The notes: generated from the sequence alone by a model not told the origin. Positions 1-8,839 are shown, numbered from the stretch's first letter. The stretch: 64,000 nucleotides of DNA from Chromohalobacter canadensis (GCF_029544075.1 NZ_JAJQJH010000002.1:124001-188000), one strand, 5' to 3'. Made by a program: numbers and translations.

Positions 1-129
1 CGCGACATTCTTAGCATTGGGCTAGCCAGCGGCTTCACCTCCGCGTCCAGTTTCTCGCGAGCCTACAAGCAGCTTTTCGGCGCCAGCCCGCGCCAGACAC
101 GCCGCCCGCACTCTGACGACACAACATGA
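1..129 (+). CDS. C-terminal end of an AraC-family (GlxA/CdhR-like) regulator, partial
   Basis: The frame is open from base 1 to a TGA at 127-129, giving the last 42 residues of a protein. It shows the second helix-turn-helix of an AraC/XylS DNA-binding domain: IGLASGFTSASSFSRAYKQLFG, with the usual family ending SPRQTRR shortly after. The start lies outside the window. In pseudomonads an AraC/GlxA-type activator, CdhR, sits beside the carnitine dehydrogenase operon, and here the fragment is just upstream of carnitine genes, so a carnitine-responsive activator is a reasonable inference. The sensor domain is not visible, so the ligand cannot be judged from the sequence. Confidence 0.85.
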   Translation, partial: RDILSIGLASGFTSASSFSRAYKQLFGASPRQTRRPHSDDTT

Positions 130-221
130 CGACTGACGGCAAGAAGCCGTCGCTTGGGGTGTAAATATGAATGCCGAGTCAAGCCATGCTGGGACTACGT
201 TTTGTAGCCAAGGATGCCGTC

Positions 222-1493
222 ATGACTCTCTCCACGCCTGCTGCCACGTCTGCCAATACGCCCAGCGATACGCTCCCCGCGACCCCGGATTACGACGCCT
301 GGCCGGTCGAAGTCGCCATCCACAACGTGAGCCACACTCCGCGCCAGGTCGAAATTCACTGGGAAGACGGCCGCGTCAGCCAATACCACAGCATCTGGCT
401 GCGCGAAAACGCCGCCGACGACAGCACCGTCAATCCGGCCACGCGCGAGCGCATCCTCGACCTGTCACGCCTCGGGGCGTGGCCCACCATCAGTGAGGCG
501 TGCCTCGACGACGCGGGCGCGCTGGAGATCGTCTTCGCGCCGGAGCAACGCCGCTTGCGCTTTCACCCCGGCTGGCTACGCGCGCACGACTATACCCACT
601 TGGCGGAACTCGATGCCCCGCTGCCTCCTGCCACGTTATGGAAAGGCAGCGAACGCGACGCGCCCACGACCCTCGATGCGCGCGACTGGCTGGACACCGA
701 CGATGATCCTCTGGCACCGGATGCCTGCCTCGAAAGCGCCCTCGAGGCCGTCATCGGCGAAGGCCTGGTGCGGCTACGCAACCTGCCCACCGAGCCCGGC
801 AGCCTGGATGCCATCGCCCGGCGCATCGGCCCGCCGCGCGCCACCAACTTCGGCACGCTATTCGACGTGCGTGCCAAGCCCGATCCCGATTCCAATGCCT
901 ACACCTCGATCGCCCTGCCACCGCACGTCGATCTGCCGACCCGCGAGTATCAGCCCGGTCTGCAGCTGCTGCATTGCCTGGAAAACGACACCATCGGCGG
1001 TGAAGCGGTGATGATGGACGGCTTCGCCATGGCCGAGGCCCTGCGCGAGCGTCATCCCGAGCACTTCGCGACGCTCACGCGTGTACGCTGGTGCTACGCC
1101 AATACGGCCCGCACCACCGATCATGTGTGGTACGCACCGATGATCAAGCTCGATGACGACGGCAATTTCGACGAGGTGCGCATCGCCGATTTCCTGCGCG
1201 GCCCGCTGATGGCACCGTTCGAGGACGTGGAGCCTGCCTATGCCGCCTTGATGGCGCTGCAGCGCCTGCTCAGAGAGCCCGATTTCGCGCTGCGCTTCAC
1301 CTACACGCCCGGCGACATGGTGATCTTCGACAACCGCCGCCTGCTGCACGCCCGCGATGCCTTCGATGTCGGCCAGGGAGGGCGCCGTTGGCTGCAGGGC
1401 TGCTATCTCGAGCGCGACGAAGCCCGCTCGCGGCTGCGCATGTTGCGCCGTGCTCACCGCCGGCAACGCGTCGACGCCCTTGGTCAGGGCTAA
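222..1493 (+). CDS. Gamma-butyrobetaine dioxygenase (2-oxoglutarate/Fe(II) oxygenase)
   Basis: This 423-residue protein belongs to the TauD/BBOX family, which hydroxylates gamma-butyrobetaine to L-carnitine with Fe(II), O2 and 2-oxoglutarate in the cytoplasm. An N-terminal DUF971-type domain (WEDGR..WLRENA, about residues 45-75) precedes the jelly-roll. The iron facial triad is visible as His235-x-Asp237 (PPHVDLP) and distal His376 (LLHARDAF). The N-terminal domain lacks the cysteine cluster that binds zinc in animal BBOX. I chose the ATG at 222 because AAGGA (210-214) lies 7 bases upstream; an in-frame ATG at 171 has no good ribosome site. The gene converges on the carnitine degradation operon, so it would feed L-carnitine into it. 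Assignment within the TauD family rests on this context plus the domain pair. Confidence 0.86.
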   Translation: MTLSTPAATSANTPSDTLPATPDYDAWPVEVAIHNVSHTPRQVEIHWEDGRVSQYHSIWLRENAADDSTVNPATRERILDLSRLGAWPTISEACLDDAGALEIVFAPEQRRLRFHPGWLRAHDYTHLAELDAPLPPATLWKGSERDAPTTLDARDWLDTDDDPLAPDACLESALEAVIGEGLVRLRNLPTEPGSLDAIARRIGPPRATNFGTLFDVRAKPDPDSNAYTSIALPPHVDLPTREYQPGLQLLHCLENDTIGGEAVMMDGFAMAEALRERHPEHFATLTRVRWCYANTARTTDHVWYAPMIKLDDDGNFDEVRIADFLRGPLMAPFEDVEPAYAALMALQRLLREPDFALRFTYTPGDMVIFDNRRLLHARDAFDVGQGGRRWLQGCYLERDEARSRLRMLRRAHRRQRVDALGQG

Positions 1494-1523
1494 TTCAGGC
1501 GTTCGGTGGACCTGTAGGCACGA

Positions 1524-1559
1524 AATAACCCGCCCATGGCAAGCCATGGGCGGGTTATT
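1524..1559. terminator. Bidirectional hairpin between convergent genes
   Basis: A perfect 16-bp inverted repeat (1524-1539 and 1544-1559) with a 4-base loop lies between the convergent dioxygenase and thioesterase genes. Its outer AATAA/TTATT ends give a short T-rich exit on both strands, so it can serve both genes. Confidence 0.7.
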
Positions 1560-1617
1560 GCAGCGAGGAAAGACGTAATGGAACGTTTTGACGTTCGCCG
1601 ATTTATCCGGCGCTTCC

Positions 1618-2103
1618 TTAGCGGCGTACTATTCCGATACGCCGCCCCGCGGCGCTCGGCCACTCGTCTCCGGCGGGCGGCAATGTCTCGACAACCGCCG
1701 CGACCGGTTCGGGGAACGGCCCCGGTCGGCCGCTAGCGACATCGATGCCCATCAACATCTGCTCGCTGGTCGCCAGCGGGTCGCCGTCGGCGTTGCGCAG
1801 GGTAAAAAAGACATGCAACCGCTTGGCATCATGATCGAGTAGCGTCAGTTCGACCGCCAACGCCTCGCTACGATGCGCTTGCTGGCGGTAGCAGAGATGC
1901 GTCTCCAGGGTATAGAGCGTGTAACCATGCTCGGCTCGCCCCGCCACATCGAGGCCGATACGCTCCATCAGCGCCTCGACGGCCAGCGAGAAGACCCTCG
2001 CGTACTCGGCATCGTTCATATGGCCGTTGTAGTCGACCCAGTCATCAGCTACCCGGGTTTCCAGCAAGGGGCCGAACGTCGAGCTGTCTGGTGTCCGACT
2101 CAT
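1618..2103 (-). CDS. Thioesterase of the carnitine operon (probable betainyl-CoA thioesterase)
   Basis: This 161-residue protein is a single hot-dog-fold 4HBT-type thioesterase. The N-terminal signature DDWVDYNGHMNDAEY carries the family Asp/Asn active-site region near residues 20-34. It is the last gene of a three-gene minus-strand operon and its ATG shares one base with the TGA of the upstream dehydrogenase, which implies translational coupling. In the known bacterial carnitine route, dehydrocarnitine cleavage yields betainyl-CoA, and a thioesterase (CdhC/CdhB naming differs between authors) releases glycine betaine. That role is inferred from the operon, since the fold alone does not specify the acyl-CoA. 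Confidence 0.82.
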   Translation of the reverse strand: MSRTPDSSTFGPLLETRVADDWVDYNGHMNDAEYARVFSLAVEALMERIGLDVAGRAEHGYTLYTLETHLCYRQQAHRSEALAVELTLLDHDAKRLHVFFTLRNADGDPLATSEQMLMGIDVASGRPGPFPEPVAAVVETLPPAGDEWPSAAGRRIGIVRR

Positions 2104-3092
2104 CAGATGCGCCCCTCGAGCCCTTCGGCCTCCGGCCAGTACTTGCGGGTCAATGCCAGCAGCTCGGTGAGGAAGGCGTCACGCCGCGTCTCCAGTTCGG
2201 CGACGCTGCGTCCGGCGGCCTGATGCTCGCAACCATCGGCGACCTTCTCGATCAGCTCGTCGGTCAGTTCCGGCGCTTCGAGCTTGGTCCACGGCAGCTT
2301 CAGTGCCGGCCCGAACTGGTGCAGCATGTGGCGCATGCCACCCTCACCCCCGGCCAGGTGGAAGGTCAGGAAGGTGCCCATCAGTGACCAGCGCAGGCCC
2401 GCGCCGTAGACCACGGCAGCATCGATTTCCTCGGTAGTGGCGACACCGTCGTTGACCAGGTGCAGCGCCTCGCGCCACAGCGCCTCCATCAGGCGGTCGG
2501 CCACATGGCCCTCGATTTCGCGACGCACCACCAGCGGCCGCATGCCCAGCGCAGCATACTGGGCCCGGGCGCGCTCGGTGACGACCGGCGCGGTGTGCTC
2601 GCCGCCCACCAGCTCGACCAGCGGCAGCAGATACACCGGGTTGAACGGGTGCGCGACGATGACGCGACCGGGGTCGCGCGTGCAGGCCGATTGCAGCTCG
2701 CTGGGCTTGATGCCGGACGTCGAGGAGCCGATCACCACGCCCTCGGGGGCATGTGCATCCAGCTCCGCCAGGACGCGATGCTTGATCTCGAGTCGCTCGG
2801 GCACGTTTTCCTGGATCAGGTCGGCGTCCTCGACGGCCTCGATGGCCGAGGCCGCGAAACGCAGCCGGCTCGGGTCCGCCGTATCGGCGAGTCCCGTCGT
2901 CGCCACCGAATCCCAGACCCGTTCAACGAAGGCGCGCGTCGTCGCCTCGGCGCCGGGGGCCGGGTCGAAGGCCACGACGTCGCAGCCCGCCGCCAGAGCC
3001 CGCACGATCCAGCCATTGCCGATCACGCCGGTGCCGATGACGGCGACCCGCGCGGGCACATCGGCCGCTGCGGCCGTGTCTTGTCGAGACAT
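2103..3092 (-). CDS. lcdH: L-carnitine 3-dehydrogenase (3-hydroxyacyl-CoA dehydrogenase family)
   Basis: The protein has an N-terminal Rossmann domain (VAVIGTGVIGNGWI, GxGxxG), NAD-binding features and a C-terminal 3HCDH helical domain with HPFNPVYLLPLVE and the EGHVADRL segment. It oxidises L-carnitine to 3-dehydrocarnitine with NAD+. I chose the start at 3092 because AAGGAG (3099-3104 on the complement) is 6 bases upstream; in-frame ATGs at 3095 and 3113 are alternatives, the latter overlapping the BKACE stop. The length of about 329 residues matches carnitine dehydrogenases. It lies between a BKACE enzyme and a thioesterase, the diagnostic set for carnitine catabolism, which favours carnitine over a true fatty acyl-CoA substrate. 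Confidence 0.88.
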   Translation of the reverse strand: MSRQDTAAAADVPARVAVIGTGVIGNGWIVRALAAGCDVVAFDPAPGAEATTRAFVERVWDSVATTGLADTADPSRLRFAASAIEAVEDADLIQENVPERLEIKHRVLAELDAHAPEGVVIGSSTSGIKPSELQSACTRDPGRVIVAHPFNPVYLLPLVELVGGEHTAPVVTERARAQYAALGMRPLVVRREIEGHVADRLMEALWREALHLVNDGVATTEEIDAAVVYGAGLRWSLMGTFLTFHLAGGEGGMRHMLHQFGPALKLPWTKLEAPELTDELIEKVADGCEHQAAGRSVAELETRRDAFLTELLALTRKYWPEAEGLEGRI

Positions 3093-3109
3093 CATGTTCT
3101 CCTTGTCGC

Positions 3110-3991
3110 TCATGGCTGGCGCAGACCCAGCGTCTGACGTGTTTCGGCCGGCGTCTGCACGCGGCCACCCAGGTTCTCGGCGATCGTCGCGGCGCGTTCC
3201 ACCAGTTGAGCATTGGTGGCGAACACGCCGCGGCTGAGGTAAAGATTGTCCTCGAGGCCGACCCGCACGTGACCGCCGAGCAGCATCGATTGCGCGACCA
3301 TCGGCATCTCGCTACGCCCGATGCCGAACGCCGACCAATGAGCGTTGGCGGGCAGCTTGTTGCGCATCGCCAGCATGGTCTCGGTGTCCGCCTCGGCGCC
3401 CCAGGGAATCCCCAGGCAGAGCTGAAACAGCGGATCGCCCTCGATCAGGCCTTCCTCGATCAACTGGCGCGCGAACCAAACGTGGCCCAGATCGAAGCAC
3501 TCCAGTTCGGGTTTCACCCCCGCGTCCTTGACCAGGCGGGCATGCTCGCGCAGCCAATCGGCGGTGTTGAGATAGACCATGTCGCCGAAGTTGAGACTGC
3601 CGCAATCCAGGGTGCAGATTTCCGGCAACAGCTCGCCGACCGGCGCATGGCGCTCCGCCGGTGTCTGCAGATCGGTGCCTTCGAGGCCATGGATGGCGCC
3701 GTCACGAACTTCGGGGAAAAGGTCGCCCCCGCCGCCCGCGGTGATGTTGATGACCGCGTCGACGTCCGCCTCGCGGATGCGCCCCACCGCCTCGCGGAAG
3801 TACTCGGTGGAATGGCTCACCCCGCCGGTTTCCGGGTCACGCACGTGCAAGTGCACGATGCTCGCCCCGGCGCGCGTGGCCTCGATGGCGCTGTCGGCGA
3901 TCTGCTTGGGCGTGATGGGCAGGTCGGGATGCTTATCGGCGGTGTCCCCCGCGCCGGTGATGGCACAGGTAAGAATGACGTTTCGATTCAT
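3110..3991 (-). CDS. BKACE / dehydrocarnitine cleavage enzyme (DUF849)
   Basis: This 293-residue beta-keto acid cleavage enzyme starts [15 protein letters not shown] and contains the zinc-binding [10 protein letters not shown] motif and the [15 protein letters not shown] and [13 protein letters not shown] segments typical of the DUF849 family. These enzymes combine a beta-keto acid with acetyl-CoA. With 3-dehydrocarnitine this gives betainyl-CoA and acetoacetate. The frame continues upstream to 4075, but the start at 3991 begins exactly at the conserved N-terminus and has a GAGAAG site. It is the first gene of the operon. Its TGA overlaps a possible ATG of the dehydrogenase, so the three genes are tightly packed. 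Substrate assignment comes from the neighbours. Confidence 0.88.
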   Translation of the reverse strand: MNRNVILTCAITGAGDTADKHPDLPITPKQIADSAIEATRAGASIVHLHVRDPETGGVSHSTEYFREAVGRIREADVDAVINITAGGGGDLFPEVRDGAIHGLEGTDLQTPAERHAPVGELLPEICTLDCGSLNFGDMVYLNTADWLREHARLVKDAGVKPELECFDLGHVWFARQLIEEGLIEGDPLFQLCLGIPWGAEADTETMLAMRNKLPANAHWSAFGIGRSEMPMVAQSMLLGGHVRVGLEDNLYLSRGVFATNAQLVERAATIAENLGGRVQTPAETRQTLGLRQP

Positions 3992-4147
3992 GGAAGAGCT
4001 TCTCGGTCCGGCCCCGAGCCAATCGCGGTACGGGGCAGTGCATGAGCGCACCCGGCAGGTGCGTTGCGACGACACTCATTGTGGTTGGCCACCCTTGCCA
4101 TTATTTGACATGGCACGCCTCGATGTTGACGTATCACGACGACAAAT

Positions 4148-4163
4148 CCCGCTATGTAGCGGG
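4148..4163. promoter_or_regulatory. Dyad in the promoter region of the carnitine operon
   Basis: CCCGCTA and TAGCGGG face each other with two bases between them, in the 216-base gap between the CoA-transferase stop and the BKACE start. It could be a weak terminator of the CoA-transferase (T-poor exit) or an operator for the carnitine regulator. The sequence does not decide between them. Confidence 0.35.
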
Positions 4164-4207
4164 TTTCATGGTTTGACATCGCGGAAATGACCGTGCCGGG
4201 ATAGCTC

Positions 4208-5755
4208 TCAGGTGTCCGGCAAGAGTTCGGTCGCGGGTGCCGAAACGGCTTCGACAACAGCGCGCATCGAGCCGTCACGCCGTGCGGTAGCGTGCCAGGT
4301 CAGCGCCCGCTCCAGACAATGGGGCGTATGCCCACCACGTTCGCAGGCGGCTTCGAAGTAGTCCGCCAACGCCGGACGGTAGTAGGGATCGGCACAATTC
4401 TCGATGATCCGGCGGGCCCGCTCGCGAGGCGCCAAGCCACGCAGGTCGGCCAAGCCATTTTCAGTGACCACGATATCGACATCGTGCTCGGTATGATCGA
4501 CGTGGCTGGCGAAAGGTACCACGCTAGACAGATCCCCATCCTTGGCCGTCGCGGTGGTGATAAAGATCGACAACTGACCGTTGCGAGCGAAGTCTCCCGA
4601 GCCGCCGATACCGTTAATCATGTGGGTGCCGTTGACGTGGGTCGAGTTGACGTTGCCATAGATATCGATCTCCAGCGCGGTGTTGATCGCGATCACTCCC
4701 AGCCGGCGCACGATGCCGGGATGGTTCGAGAGCTCCTGAGGCCGTAGCACGACACGATCCTTGTAGAGCTCGAGATTATTCCACACGCGCTGGCCGCAGC
4801 TCGACGAGAGCGTGATGGAACTGCCGGAGGCGAATGTCATCTTGCCGCTGTCGAGCAGATCGAAAGTGCTATCCTGCAGCACTTCAGAGTACATCGTCAG
4901 TCCTTCGAAAGGGCCTTCCATCAGGCCATGCATGACGGCATTGGCCATGCTGCCGATACCGGCCTGCAGTGGCAGCAGCGAGGGCGTCAATCGTTCCTCG
5001 TTCACCTCATTCTCGAAGAACCTGATCAGGTGGCGGGCGATGCGCCGCGTGGCGTCGTTGGGCTGGTTTACGGTCGAGGGGCTGTCGTGGCCCTGGGTCA
5101 GCACAATGGCGGCGATCTTATCCGGATCGATGGGGATATGAGACGTTCCGATGCGCGAATCCGGCGCTGTCACCGGGATCGGTTGACGGTCGGGACGCAT
5201 GCCAGGCACGTAGATGTCATGCAGCCCGATCATCGCCTCAGGCGTGGTCAGGTTGAGTTCGACGATCACCTTGTCGGCTAGAATCGCAAAGCTGGCAGAA
5301 TTGCCGACCGAAGCCGTCGGCACGATGCCACCATCGGCAGTGATGGCCGCGGCTTCGATCACTGCAACGTCCAGCTTGCCGAGCTGCTTGTTGCGCAACA
5401 GCTCGACGGTCTCTGACAAATGCTGGTCGGTGAACATCACCTCGCCTGCGTTGATCGCAGTACGCAATCTGCGGTCGACCTGGAAAGGCATGCGCCGTGC
5501 CAGTACGTGGGCATCGCTTAAGATGCCATCGATGTCGTTGCCAAGCGAGGCGCCAGTCATCAGGGTGATATTGAGCGGATCGCACTCAGCGCGCCGAGCC
5601 AGTGCCAGTGGCACTTCCTTGGCTTCCCCGGCACGGGTGAATCCACTCATACCGACGACCATACCGTCATCGATCAGAGTGGCCGCCTCATCGGCACTCA
5701 TCATTCGGTCGCGCCAGTTGGGTAACTGGCAACGTTGATCTGCAAGCTCGGTCAT
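4208..5755 (-). CDS. Acetyl-CoA hydrolase / succinyl-CoA:acetate-type CoA-transferase
   Basis: This 515-residue protein matches the class I CoA-transferase branch of Ach1/Cat1/AarC. The catalytic glutamate that carries the CoA thioester is visible as Glu291 in MYSEVLQDS. The glycine-rich oxyanion segment NGTHMINGIGGSGDF follows near residue 385. Members swap CoA between acetyl-, propionyl- or succinyl-CoA and a free acid. A good ribosome site (GAGGG) precedes the ATG. It sits directly upstream of the carnitine operon in the same direction, separated by 216 bases. It may help recycle acetyl or acetoacetyl groups from carnitine, but this is only positional evidence. The exact acyl partner cannot be read from the sequence. 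Confidence 0.85.
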   Translation of the reverse strand: MTELADQRCQLPNWRDRMMSADEAATLIDDGMVVGMSGFTRAGEAKEVPLALARRAECDPLNITLMTGASLGNDIDGILSDAHVLARRMPFQVDRRLRTAINAGEVMFTDQHLSETVELLRNKQLGKLDVAVIEAAAITADGGIVPTASVGNSASFAILADKVIVELNLTTPEAMIGLHDIYVPGMRPDRQPIPVTAPDSRIGTSHIPIDPDKIAAIVLTQGHDSPSTVNQPNDATRRIARHLIRFFENEVNEERLTPSLLPLQAGIGSMANAVMHGLMEGPFEGLTMYSEVLQDSTFDLLDSGKMTFASGSSITLSSSCGQRVWNNLELYKDRVVLRPQELSNHPGIVRRLGVIAINTALEIDIYGNVNSTHVNGTHMINGIGGSGDFARNGQLSIFITTATAKDGDLSSVVPFASHVDHTEHDVDIVVTENGLADLRGLAPRERARRIIENCADPYYRPALADYFEAACERGGHTPHCLERALTWHATARRDGSMRAVVEAVSAPATELLPDT

Positions 5756-5900
5756 ATGGCCCTCGTTCTTACCACGCGCGGCACCGCCGCCTTCGACGTT
5801 CGTCTTGTTCTATCCTCCGCCGTTCGCGCACGATTACCTATAAAACTTTAGTTGCATACCGCTACCGCACCAGGCTCTCTGACTCGACGTCTTTCCGACA

Positions 5901-5936
5901 TCAAAAACCGGCACCTCCGGTCACGATGACTTGCAT
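5901..5936 (-). pseudogene. Relic start of a second denD-like gene
   Basis: On the complement strand a ribosome site and ATG at 5936 begin [11 protein letters not shown] and stop after 11 codons. The 11 residues and the GAGGAG-type ribosome site match the start of the intact denD at 8742. The copy is broken straight after the first Rossmann glycines. Confidence 0.75.
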
Positions 5937-5970
5937 GCCCCTCTCCTCGGTCGGGCAACTCTGCGCGTTG

Positions 5971-6233
5971 TCACTCGATGATGTGGAAGCGGTCGAGATG
6001 GCGCGTGTTGAACGTCAAGCCCAATGCGGCGGGCATAGTCGAGATTCCATCCCATGTAACAATCGGCCATCAGGTCGATGTCCTCGCCAATTACCTCGCG
6101 CACCGCGGCCACGCTCTAGAGGTTCTCGTGCATGCCGCGGGGCCCATCCTTGGGCCCGTAACCGAAACGCATCTTCATCGCCGTGAAGCCCTGGTCACTC
6201 GAAGACACGTACTCTGACCTGCGTGATTTGCAT
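5971..6233 (-). pseudogene. Decayed enolase-superfamily sugar-acid dehydratase
   Basis: Three pieces lie in order on the complement. An N-terminal start, MQITQVRVRVFE, runs from 6233 and stops at 6195. A middle piece from 6190 (GFTAMKMRFGYGPKDG, then a TAG, then [16 protein letters not shown] and GWNLDYARR) matches the core of mandelate-racemase/muconate-lactonising-type dehydratases. A last piece, [16 protein letters not shown], ends at a TGA at 5971-5973 and looks like the carboxyl end. Large internal stretches are missing and an amber codon breaks the middle piece, so no function remains. It probably once belonged to the sugar-acid locus to its right. Confidence 0.75.
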
Positions 6234-6268
6234 AGCGTTTTCCCTCTTCCAGGCACAGCGAATAGCAT

Positions 6269-7657
6269 TCAACCCACGAAGGCGTTGGCGATGAACAAGG
6301 CGACGAGTGCGGCCGCCCACCCCAGCGTCGTGGGCACCGATAGCACCAGCAGCTGGTGTTTGGCGGTTCTCACGCCGAGCATGCGATTGACGACCCAGAA
6401 GTAGCTGTCATTGAAGTAGCTGAAGAACAGCCCACCCAGGCACGCCGCTTGGGCCGCCAGCACCAGATTGACATCCGGCATGGACGACAGGATCGGGGCG
6501 GAAATCGACGCCCCGGTAATCATCGAGACAGTGCCGCTACCCTGTACGAAACGCACCAGCGTGGCGATGATGAAGGGAATCAAGAAGGCCGGCATGGCCA
6601 GCGACGCAACGCTCTCGCCGATGTAATCGCCGGCCCCACTGGCACGCAATACTGCCCCCAGAGCGCCCCCGGCACCGGTCACCAGCAAAATGATGCCGGC
6701 GCTTTCGACGCCTTTTTCGAGATGCGACAACACCTGGTCGCGCGGCATCTTGGGTACCAGTCCGTACACTGCCACCAGGACCCCGATGCCCACGGCAATC
6801 ACCGGGTGACCGACGAACTGGATGATTTGCACCGCCAGAGCAGGATTGTCGCTCTCGCCCACCAGCGCGGTGACCAGCGTATTGCAGAAAATCAAGGCAA
6901 TCGGCAACGCGATGGGCAGTACCGACTTCAACAACGTAGGCAGCTCTTCCATGGGGCGCTGACCGGCGAGAGGGTCTTCTTCGTCTTCATCGCGACGTAG
7001 AGTATCGGGCACGTCACGTTCGATCATCGCCTCGATACGCGGCCCCATGAACCGTGCGTAAAGCACCATGACGATCAAGGCAGGTATCGTAAAGACGATC
7101 CCCCAGGCGATCATCAGGCCAACATCGACGCCAAAGATACCCGCTACCCCGAGCGGCCCTGGCGTCGGTGGCACCGCACTGTGGGTGATGGCCAGCCCCG
7201 ACGCCAGGGCGATGCCCAACGCCAGGACCGAACGGCCGCTATTGCGCGCCAGCGCCCTGACCAGCGGGTTCAGAATCACGTAAGCGGAATCACAGAAAAT
7301 CGGAATCGAAACGATGTACCCGGTCAACGCCATCGCCCAGTCCTCGCGCTCCTTGCCGAGCATCTTGAGGATGGAGTAGGCCATGCGCTGACCGGCACCC
7401 GAGACTTCGAGGATACGTCCCATCATCACCCCGAAACCGATGACCAGGCCAATGGTCGACAGCGTGCTCCCGAAGCCGTCGGTGATCGCTCCGATCACCG
7501 CATTGGGCGGCATGCCGCCGATCAAGCCAGCGATCGAGGCGGCGATAATGAGCGCAAGCAAGGCATGCACGCGGGTTTTCAATACCAGCGCGATCATTAC
7601 GAAGATAGCGATACCCAGGCCGATGATGACCTGTGGACCTGCGGCGGTTTCCGTCAT
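6269..7657 (-). CDS. GntP-family permease, probable tetronate importer
   Basis: This 462-residue inner-membrane protein has about a dozen hydrophobic segments and the GntP-family features GFGVMMGRILEVSGAGQRMA, SIPIFCDSAYVILNPL and HSAVPPTPGPLGVAGIFG. GntP proteins import gluconate and related hydroxy-acids by proton symport. The start at 7657 (MTETAAGPQV) has AGGAGT upstream; the frame extends further but without a ribosome site. It is downstream of denD in the same direction and shares the locus with all genes for tetronate breakdown, so L-threonate or D-erythronate is the likely substrate. The substrate is inferred from context. Confidence 0.87.
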   Translation of the reverse strand: MTETAAGPQVIIGLGIAIFVMIALVLKTRVHALLALIIAASIAGLIGGMPPNAVIGAITDGFGSTLSTIGLVIGFGVMMGRILEVSGAGQRMAYSILKMLGKEREDWAMALTGYIVSIPIFCDSAYVILNPLVRALARNSGRSVLALGIALASGLAITHSAVPPTPGPLGVAGIFGVDVGLMIAWGIVFTIPALIVMVLYARFMGPRIEAMIERDVPDTLRRDEDEEDPLAGQRPMEELPTLLKSVLPIALPIALIFCNTLVTALVGESDNPALAVQIIQFVGHPVIAVGIGVLVAVYGLVPKMPRDQVLSHLEKGVESAGIILLVTGAGGALGAVLRASGAGDYIGESVASLAMPAFLIPFIIATLVRFVQGSGTVSMITGASISAPILSSMPDVNLVLAAQAACLGGLFFSYFNDSYFWVVNRMLGVRTAKHQLLVLSVPTTLGWAAALVALFIANAFVG

Positions 7658-7782
7658 GGTGGCGTACTCCTGTGCATTGTTGTGACTGGCTGAGCAGCGT
7701 TGTTGTATCCAAGGATGCAAGCGTGCGTGGAATGTCGCCGACGCCACGGGCGGCCACTAAAGCCGCCGGGCCTCGACGGGCG

Positions 7783-8742
7783 TCAGGTATTCAGGTAATC
7801 CTCGCGATAGGCATGAATTACGGCGTCGACATCGGCATCGGCCTGGAACCCCAGCGATAGCGGACGCTCAATCTCCAGGGCTCCCGGCCAGCTAGCAACG
7901 ATCTTGTCGATGGCGGCATCCGGCTCAAAGTCCACCAGCGACCGCGTCTCGGCCCCTGCCTGGCGCTCCAATGCGTCCAGCAGTTGCGTCACCGTCACGG
8001 TGATGCCTGGCAAGTTAAGCGTGCGCCACTCGCCCAGCGCGTCACCGTCGAGCTGCAAGGCATGTCGAAGATTGCCGACCACCGCGCGCGGCGACGACAA
8101 CCAAAGCGGCAGTTCGGGGTCCACGGGGCACACGGCACGCTGCCCCGCCAGCGGTTCGCGAATGATCGAGCTGGCGAACGAAGAGGCCGCCTGATTGGAC
8201 TTGCCGGGTCGCGCCACGATGGTCGGTAGCCGGCAGACGCGTCCGTCGATGAAGCCCCGTCGGCTGTAGTCGTTGACCAACAGCTCGCCGATGGCTTTTT
8301 GCGCGCCATAGGAAGAGCGCGGCTGAGGCCCGACCACTTCCGGCACCGGCTGTTCCAGTCCCGGACCGAATACGGCCAGCGAGCTGGCGAATAAAAAACG
8401 CAAGCGGCGCGGATGAGCACGACAGGCATCGAGCAGAGCCTGCGTCGCCTCGAGGTTGACGCGCATTCCCAACTCGAAATCGGCCTCCGCCTGGGAGCTG
8501 ACCACGGCCGCCAAATGGCACACGGCGAGAGTATCGTCGCCCATGGCGCGCTCGATCAGCGCTTTGTCGGCGACATCCCCGACCCATGACTCGACGCGTG
8601 GATCGTCGAGAGGACAGGGCGCGAGATCGATCGACGTCACCCGCGTAATCGTCTCTCCCTCGATACGCTGTCCTTCCTCGAGCAGCGTCTGGATCAAGCG
8701 CGCGCCGAGAAAGCCAGCACCTCCGGTCACGATGACTTGCAT
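7783..8742 (-). CDS. denD: D-erythronate dehydrogenase (NAD-dependent epimerase/SDR family)
   Basis: This 319-residue extended SDR starts [13 protein letters not shown] (TGxxGxxG, residues 6-13). The active site is visible as Ser in FASS (119-121), Tyr145 and Lys149 (SSYGAQK). DenD oxidises D-erythronate to 3-oxo-tetronate, which OtnK and OtnC then convert to dihydroxyacetone phosphate. Those two genes lie on the other side of the regulator. The ATG at 8742 has GAGGAGA 6-7 bases upstream. It diverges from the GntR gene across a 211-base region containing a FadR-type operator. Its first 11 codons and ribosome site are duplicated in the relic at 5901-5936. Confidence 0.85.
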   Translation of the reverse strand: MQVIVTGGAGFLGARLIQTLLEEGQRIEGETITRVTSIDLAPCPLDDPRVESWVGDVADKALIERAMGDDTLAVCHLAAVVSSQAEADFELGMRVNLEATQALLDACRAHPRRLRFLFASSLAVFGPGLEQPVPEVVGPQPRSSYGAQKAIGELLVNDYSRRGFIDGRVCRLPTIVARPGKSNQAASSFASSIIREPLAGQRAVCPVDPELPLWLSSPRAVVGNLRHALQLDGDALGEWRTLNLPGITVTVTQLLDALERQAGAETRSLVDFEPDAAIDKIVASWPGALEIERPLSLGFQADADVDAVIHAYREDYLNT

Positions 8743-8839
8743 GCACTTCTCCTCGGTCGAGCGAAGCGGCGCTTCGCATGAATCTCCACTGGCAGTGCGA
8801 CGTTGGTCCAAAGACGTATTGTGTCGCCACCGCGCTATT

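Larger units (their letters stand above)
5756..6268. other. Stretch without an intact gene between the CoA-transferase and gntP-type permease
   Basis: Apart from the two relics listed separately, the only recognisable signals are at 5756-5880, an AT-richer stretch that should hold the promoter of the CoA-transferase. No other coding or RNA feature can be supported. Confidence 0.5.

Noticed and set aside
858-1547. 229-codon frame opposite the dioxygenase gene
   Set aside because: It is antisense to a well-supported gene and has no family features.
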